64,000 bases of DNA, taken from Megaustenia siamemsis (taxonomy: Eukaryota > Mollusca > Gastropoda > Stylommatophora > Ariophantidae). Location: the NCBI GenBank assembly GCA_032433765.1, contig JAVIAB010000051.1:81608847-81672846 (forward strand). The letters are read 5' to 3'. Under the pieces are notes generated by a model that saw only the letters and a program-made list of their open reading frames with translations, did not search any database and was not told the DNA's origin. Every line of letters begins with the position of its first letter. Positions within the stretch are counted from its first letter, which is position 1. Shown here piece after piece: positions 60,015-64,000 of this stretch. The position numbers and the translations under genes were made by a program.

Positions 60015-61630
60015 TTGACGTAAACAGTCAGCCCCAGTCCTGATGGGCTTCTTCGTTCCAGGTAACTGATTTAGAAGATATGTAGTGAAGGTTAGTTTAA
60101 GCAACAGTGATACACTACCTGACATAGAGATTGTGCTGTGGACAGTGCAGCCCTGGTGTAAGGATCTGTTCCCCTCCTACTAGGATCATGGACATCGAAG
60201 CCTGTGAACACATGTCCAAGCCTCCTGGAAGCCTCATTATTGTCATCGGTACTAATTCACCATAATGTAATGCCTACTGCTATTTTTGCTGACTATGGTA
60301 ACTAGTGTCCACACTCGTCAATGACCCTCAGCACATGGTTGTTATGTAATAGGTATGACGTCAGACTACCTTCATTCACAGAGAAAATCTCCGGTACAAA
60401 TTTTCAGATGTTGGTTGAACCTCGAATATCGTGTCGTCAAAAAAAAGACGTCATTTATAACTGAAGCAGGACACTCAAAATTAGCAGCTGAACGTACTAG
60501 CCACTCTGTCACAACAGTGATACATTATTAAATTATAAGTGGCGAATGTAGCAAAAATACAAACTGCATCGTCCATAACAACTTTTGTTTGTGGCACATT
60601 TAATAATAAGAACAAAATAAGAAAAAAGACATAAGACAATAACTTTTAGAGGATTGTGTAGAAAAAGACCACAATTCAAATTCTGGGATAGAAGAGCAAA
60701 TCGAAATAATAAAAGAACCACCGGTCACGTCTCTAATATGACATTTTGTATTCACACGGTGGTATTGCAACTACATTCAAGTGTTGGTACATTTTGTGTA
60801 CATGTGTTCAATCTAATGTCGTGGCACGGTAAACAGCCAACAACATAATCTAAACGATGCACTGAGGACAGAGAATTGTGTTGGAATTGTGAAATACGGT
60901 ACAGCACTACGCCAACACCGCTGTCCCCTTCGCAGAAAATAATCAGCTGTACCCACTTTCTGGACTGGACTCAACTTTTTGCTATCAGATGACGAGTTTA
61001 CTAATTACGGCTCTACCCTGGCTCTCAGCACGGCTAAAGAGATTTGAAAATGAAGGTATTCTAATAACCCGTGTTTGCACTCGAGACACACTGAAACTCA
61101 CAGAGTAATACCGCCCACTCTAGGAACCACCTGATGGTATAATCATTGACTGATTATCAAATAGTCTGAGTAGTCTCCGGCCTCACTTTTTTCATAGGCC
61201 CTGCAACCGCGGATTTAAATAATTTTGATTTGATCTTGAACGAAAATTAAAATAAAACTTTCTTAAATTATTTCCAAAAGATAATTTGTTAAAAATGAAT
61301 CAACTCGAAGAAACGAAACGTTACATTATGTACCCATTAACAATTTAAATTACACAAACCATAGATCACATTAGTTTTGCACTGAGAAAAATGGATGTTT
61401 AAATCTCAAGAGGTTTATAATAATCTTAAATATAAGAATGTATGTATATATATATATATATAATTTTTTTAATTAACATTAAAGTTTCTTTAATGTGATT
61501 GCGTAATATTGTGTGCAATAATGTATTAATATTTAATAATGTGTATTTTAATAACAGAATGGTAAACACATATGCGAGTGGTGGGCTCGAGATTTCGATT
61601 GCCTAAAGGCCTCCACAGGTTGTAATCCGT
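60015..61630. other. Unassigned sequence
   Basis: (ta)n microsatellite at 61441-61462. Near 60810-60890 a weak echo of the family B tail is seen (MSWHGKQPTT; then cgatgcactgaggacagaga), too short to call separately. Confidence 0.45.
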
Positions 61631-61633
61631 CAC

Positions 61634-62334
61634 TATAGCTCGTTTCAAATCATGTGCCCAACTTCAAAACGCTATTACTCTCTAACCGTTTGTTAAAAAC
61701 TTTTGAAATTTTCCAAATGTTATTAGAATGCAAAAGACCCTTTAAATGTTTAATTTAACAAATATCTTGCAGCTGCAGTTTTCTTAAAGCGGCGATATTT
61801 CTTTGATGTTTGTCAAAATTGTAAATTGTGAAGCCCTAAAGAATAGAAATTACCGTTGTTGCTGGTCTATGATTAATTTTCACTAGGTAAAGGCGTGGCC
61901 GTAATGGGGAAATAACCTAATAAGACAAAACACCAGGAGAATTATTGTCTGCTCAGTTCGAGGACGCCTCGCCGCTGAATGAACGGAAATGGAACACACA
62001 ATGCCTCGTGTTTTTTTTACAAGTGTCTAATTGTGTCAGAAAGCCCACGTGGAATGCGTGCAAAAACGTCAATTGTACCGTGTTTGGATGTTTAATCGCT
62101 ATTTTTAACTTAAAATACTGTAAACATTAAGTTTTGACTACATCAATGGGTCGTTATAAATTTATATAAATCAAATAAGCAACAATAATAAATATTGTTT
62201 TTTTTTAATGAAATTAATTCCCTGTTGGGTTCTAATCATTATAACTTTACATGCAAATTTTGAAAAAATTACAAAAAGAGATTAAAAAGATATCGATTTT
62301 AAAAGTTGGGCATATGATTTGAAACGAGCTATAG
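61634..62334. mobile_element. ~700-bp terminal-inverted-repeat element
   Basis: Left end ctatagctcgtttcaaatca tgtgcccaactt (61634-61665) is the reverse complement of the right end aagttgggcatatgatttga aacgagctatag (62303-62334), with one mismatch over 32 bases. Ends read ta-tagctcg at both borders, so a TA target duplication as in Tc1/mariner is possible but ambiguous because the terminus is itself palindromic. Interior is AT-rich with no transposase; a 61-codon frame at 61945-62130 is weak. Probably a MITE-like deletion derivative. Confidence 0.8.
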
Positions 62335-62622
62335 ACGTAAAGTCAGTGTCATATTTAATGCTATACAGTGCGACACTCAGTGTCGATCTTACTCTCCACG
62401 ATTACATTTATACTATGTTGCTACTACTGGAGTCACGATGACTACTACGAGTACTATATTATTCTCTTGCCTGACTCCAACTTCACTCTAAGCGTATTTC
62501 TACTCAGACATTATTTACACAAATTTGTTTCTTGGCCTCAGTTACCACGAATTATGGAATTAACTCTATCTCCCTCTTTATCTCTCTCTCCCTCTTCTTT
62601 CGTTGTGTGTGCCTGTGTGCGT

Positions 62623-62683
<61 letters not shown>

Positions 62684-63037
62684 ATTTGCTCTCTGGCTCA
62701 GTTTAGATTTGTATTTCTATTTCATTATATTTTTTCTCGCGTACTATCTCTCTTTCTCTCTCTCTCTCTCTTATTATCTTTCTCTCGCTTTCTTATATCA
62801 CACAAATACTTGGATATACAATCACAGAAAATGTAGATACACTGCTCATATATACATAGTTCACATACATACGTAAACTAAGAAAGAAAACAGTGTGAAA
62901 CCTATATGACACATACACCATTGGCAGACATGAATTGAAACGTAGTGTATAATATGGTTAAATATTGAATAACAGAGCAATTGATCACTTTGAATGATTT
63001 CTGTCAACATTTCACGAAAGAGATTAATACTAAAGTA
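62335..63037. other. Unassigned sequence with simple repeats
   Basis: (ct)n-rich at 62570-62600 and 62745-62790; (ta)n at 62625-62680. Nothing else recognised. Confidence 0.5.
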
Positions 63038-63052
63038 AGTGTAGTACTCCAG

Positions 63053-63254
63053 GCATGTCGTAAGAGGCGACTAAGGAGGTTGATCGATGGCTTGACAAGC
63101 TGTCATTGTAAAAAGTATTGTTATGGAAACAGAACCATAGATTTTAGAAGCAGTGATCTCTGCAATATGTGCCGTTTTGGCACGCAAGGTTTCTGTTTTT
63201 GAGATTGTGGTTCTGCCCTATGTGCCGTCTTCGGCTCGAAAGGACAATAGATAG
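63053..63254 (+). mobile_element. SINE-like family 4 copy with 15-bp target duplication
   Basis: Starts ggcatgtcgtaagaggcgac and ends gaaaggacaatagatag. A perfect 15-bp repeat, aagtgtagtactcca, flanks it at 63038-63052 and 63255-63269. Lacks the first ~18 bases of the 24.3-kb copy, so it is slightly 5'-truncated. The perfect target duplication indicates a relatively recent insertion. Confidence 0.94.
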
Positions 63255-63404
63255 AAGTGTAGTACTCCACGATAGTCAAACATCTTGATGTCAGTGCCCT
63301 GTATGTTCACCTTGAGCTGTTATCACTGCTTGACCATGCCTTCTCATCGAGCCAGTTAGACGGTTGATCCGCTGCTAAGACATGTAAAATCCGCACTATG
63401 TCAT

Positions 63405-63615
63405 CATCATCATTATTGAGTGCCGTCTCCGCATCGAAGGTTGGCTACCATGGAGCGTCATTCCATTCTGTCTCTTGCTTTGATGATGCAGATTGTCATA
63501 GGTTGACTTGTCCATCTTTTGATGTTACTCATCCATGTTATTCTTGGTCTGCCTCTGCCTCTTTTACCTTGTATTTTCCCTTCCAATATTACTTTTATTA
63601 GGCTGTTGTGTCTCC
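63405..63615 (-). mobile_element. RTE-type LINE (family C), 3' end with target duplication
   Basis: Minus-strand tail: GRGRPRITWMSNIKRWTSQP, then the AEW.SMVANLRC-like segment and a gat tail at ~63405-63412. A 9-bp repeat, ctatgtcat, occurs at 63396-63404 and 63616-63624. Confidence 0.88.
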
Positions 63616-63629
63616 CTATGTCATATACG

Positions 63630-64000
63630 TGCATTTTTAGGTGTCTTGCCCAATGGCAGACCCCGCCAATCTCTCGACCATTTCACTGCAACGAACTCCC
63701 GCGTGTGCAGGACAATATATCCACATAAGGTTTGTTAACACGAGACATGTCGAGTGGGAGTACCCACTCCCTGCGGAGTGTGTTGTCAATCCAGTATGCT
63801 TTGTGAGTCAGGTAAGATGACCGCATATGATTAGTCTCTAAACCAGCAATGTGAGAGCTTCCACCACCGCCTCAATCTCCATGCTTGTGCTGAAAGTAGT
63901 AGAATTGCAGGCTACTGAACCTTTCTCCATCAACTTCTCATTAGAATACGCAACAAAACCTCACTGCTCCGCATACCCCTTGTGACCGAGTCATCAGTGT
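63630..64000 (-). pseudogene. LINE RNase H domain fragment (I/Nimb-like), runs off the window
   Basis: On minus, near 63648-63740 the frame reads NLMWIYCPAHAGVRCSEMVE RLAGSAIGQDT then a stop. This is the C-terminal RNase H signature (WIxCPGHxGVxGNExADxLAG) of I-clade LINEs, with Gly, Asn and Asp positions changed. Upstream (63860-63915) gives STTFSTSMEIEAVVEAL, matching the RNase H helix with its catalytic Glu. The frame between has stops. Continues beyond 64000. Confidence 0.75.

Noticed and set aside
59746..60125. Four overlapping open frames with 17-residue periods
   Set aside because: A 17-bp unit necessarily repeats in every frame each 51 bp; low-complexity by-product.
61945..62130. THAP-domain or small secreted protein in the inverted-repeat element
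   Set aside because: Plus frame has a CTVFGC-like string and minus a CVFHF-like string, but neither shows the full cysteine/histidine spacing.

Overview
The window looks like intron-poor, intergenic DNA from an invertebrate animal. RTE-type LINE tails, I-clade LINE pieces, tRNA-derived SINEs, a piggyBac-like MITE, a BED-finger hAT relic and very many minisatellites point to a eukaryote. A lophotrochozoan, most likely a mollusc (perhaps a gastropod), is my inference from the style of these elements and is not proven by the sequence. I found no intact host protein gene, no free-standing tRNA or rRNA gene and no CRISPR array. Almost all long open frames are tandem repeats whose period is a multiple of 3 (or 17 bp, which closes after 51 bp).

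Layout, left to right. 0.6-2.5 kb: 48-bp minisatellite. 3.7-4.6 kb: degenerate 22/44-bp array split by an RTE tail. 5.1-5.4 kb: SINE flanked by a long direct repeat. 6.8-7.0 kb: short RTE insertion. 7.2-8.9 kb: three-fold compound microsatellite and a ~50-bp minisatellite. 9.2-9.7 kb: 438-bp composite element with internal inverted repeats and a 15-bp target duplication. 10.6-11.5 kb: decayed reverse transcriptase. 11.8-14.1 kb: 2.3-kb RTE copy with endonuclease, RT and tail. 15.4-16.7 kb: 46-bp minisatellite. 16.7-18.8 kb: hAT (ZBED/GTF2IRD2-like) transposase pseudogene carrying 25 in-frame copies of a 42-bp repeat. 19.25-19.56 kb: piggyBac-like MITE. 20.4-24.5 kb: SINEs of three families. 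27.8-31.2 kb: 17-bp and 39-bp minisatellites. 31.2-33.0 kb: three LINE relics, one with a nested SINE. 33.7-35.1 kb: 54-bp and 45-bp arrays. 38.1-38.8 kb: 60-bp array. 39.2-41.3 kb: two RTE copies in opposite orientation. 42.6 kb: SINE with clear target duplication. 44.57-54.02 kb: a 37-bp satellite with higher-order periodicity. 55.0-56.5 kb: cluster of three RTE tails. 57.8 kb: LINE tail. 59.8 kb: 17-bp array. 61.6-62.3 kb: ~700-bp terminal-inverted-repeat element. 63.0-64.0 kb: SINE, RTE tail and an I-clade RNase H fragment running off the edge.

Tandem repeats of period 17 bp or more fill roughly 20 kb, about 31% of the window; most recognisable remaining sequence is dead mobile elements. 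The most notable single object is the transposase pseudogene at 16.7-18.8 kb. A 14-codon piece of its own reading frame has been amplified 25-fold, so a minisatellite can be traced back to a coding segment. The second is the 9.4-kb satellite, whose landmark variants recur at exact multiples of 37 bp in blocks of 1,073 bp and, with a different structure, 557 bp.
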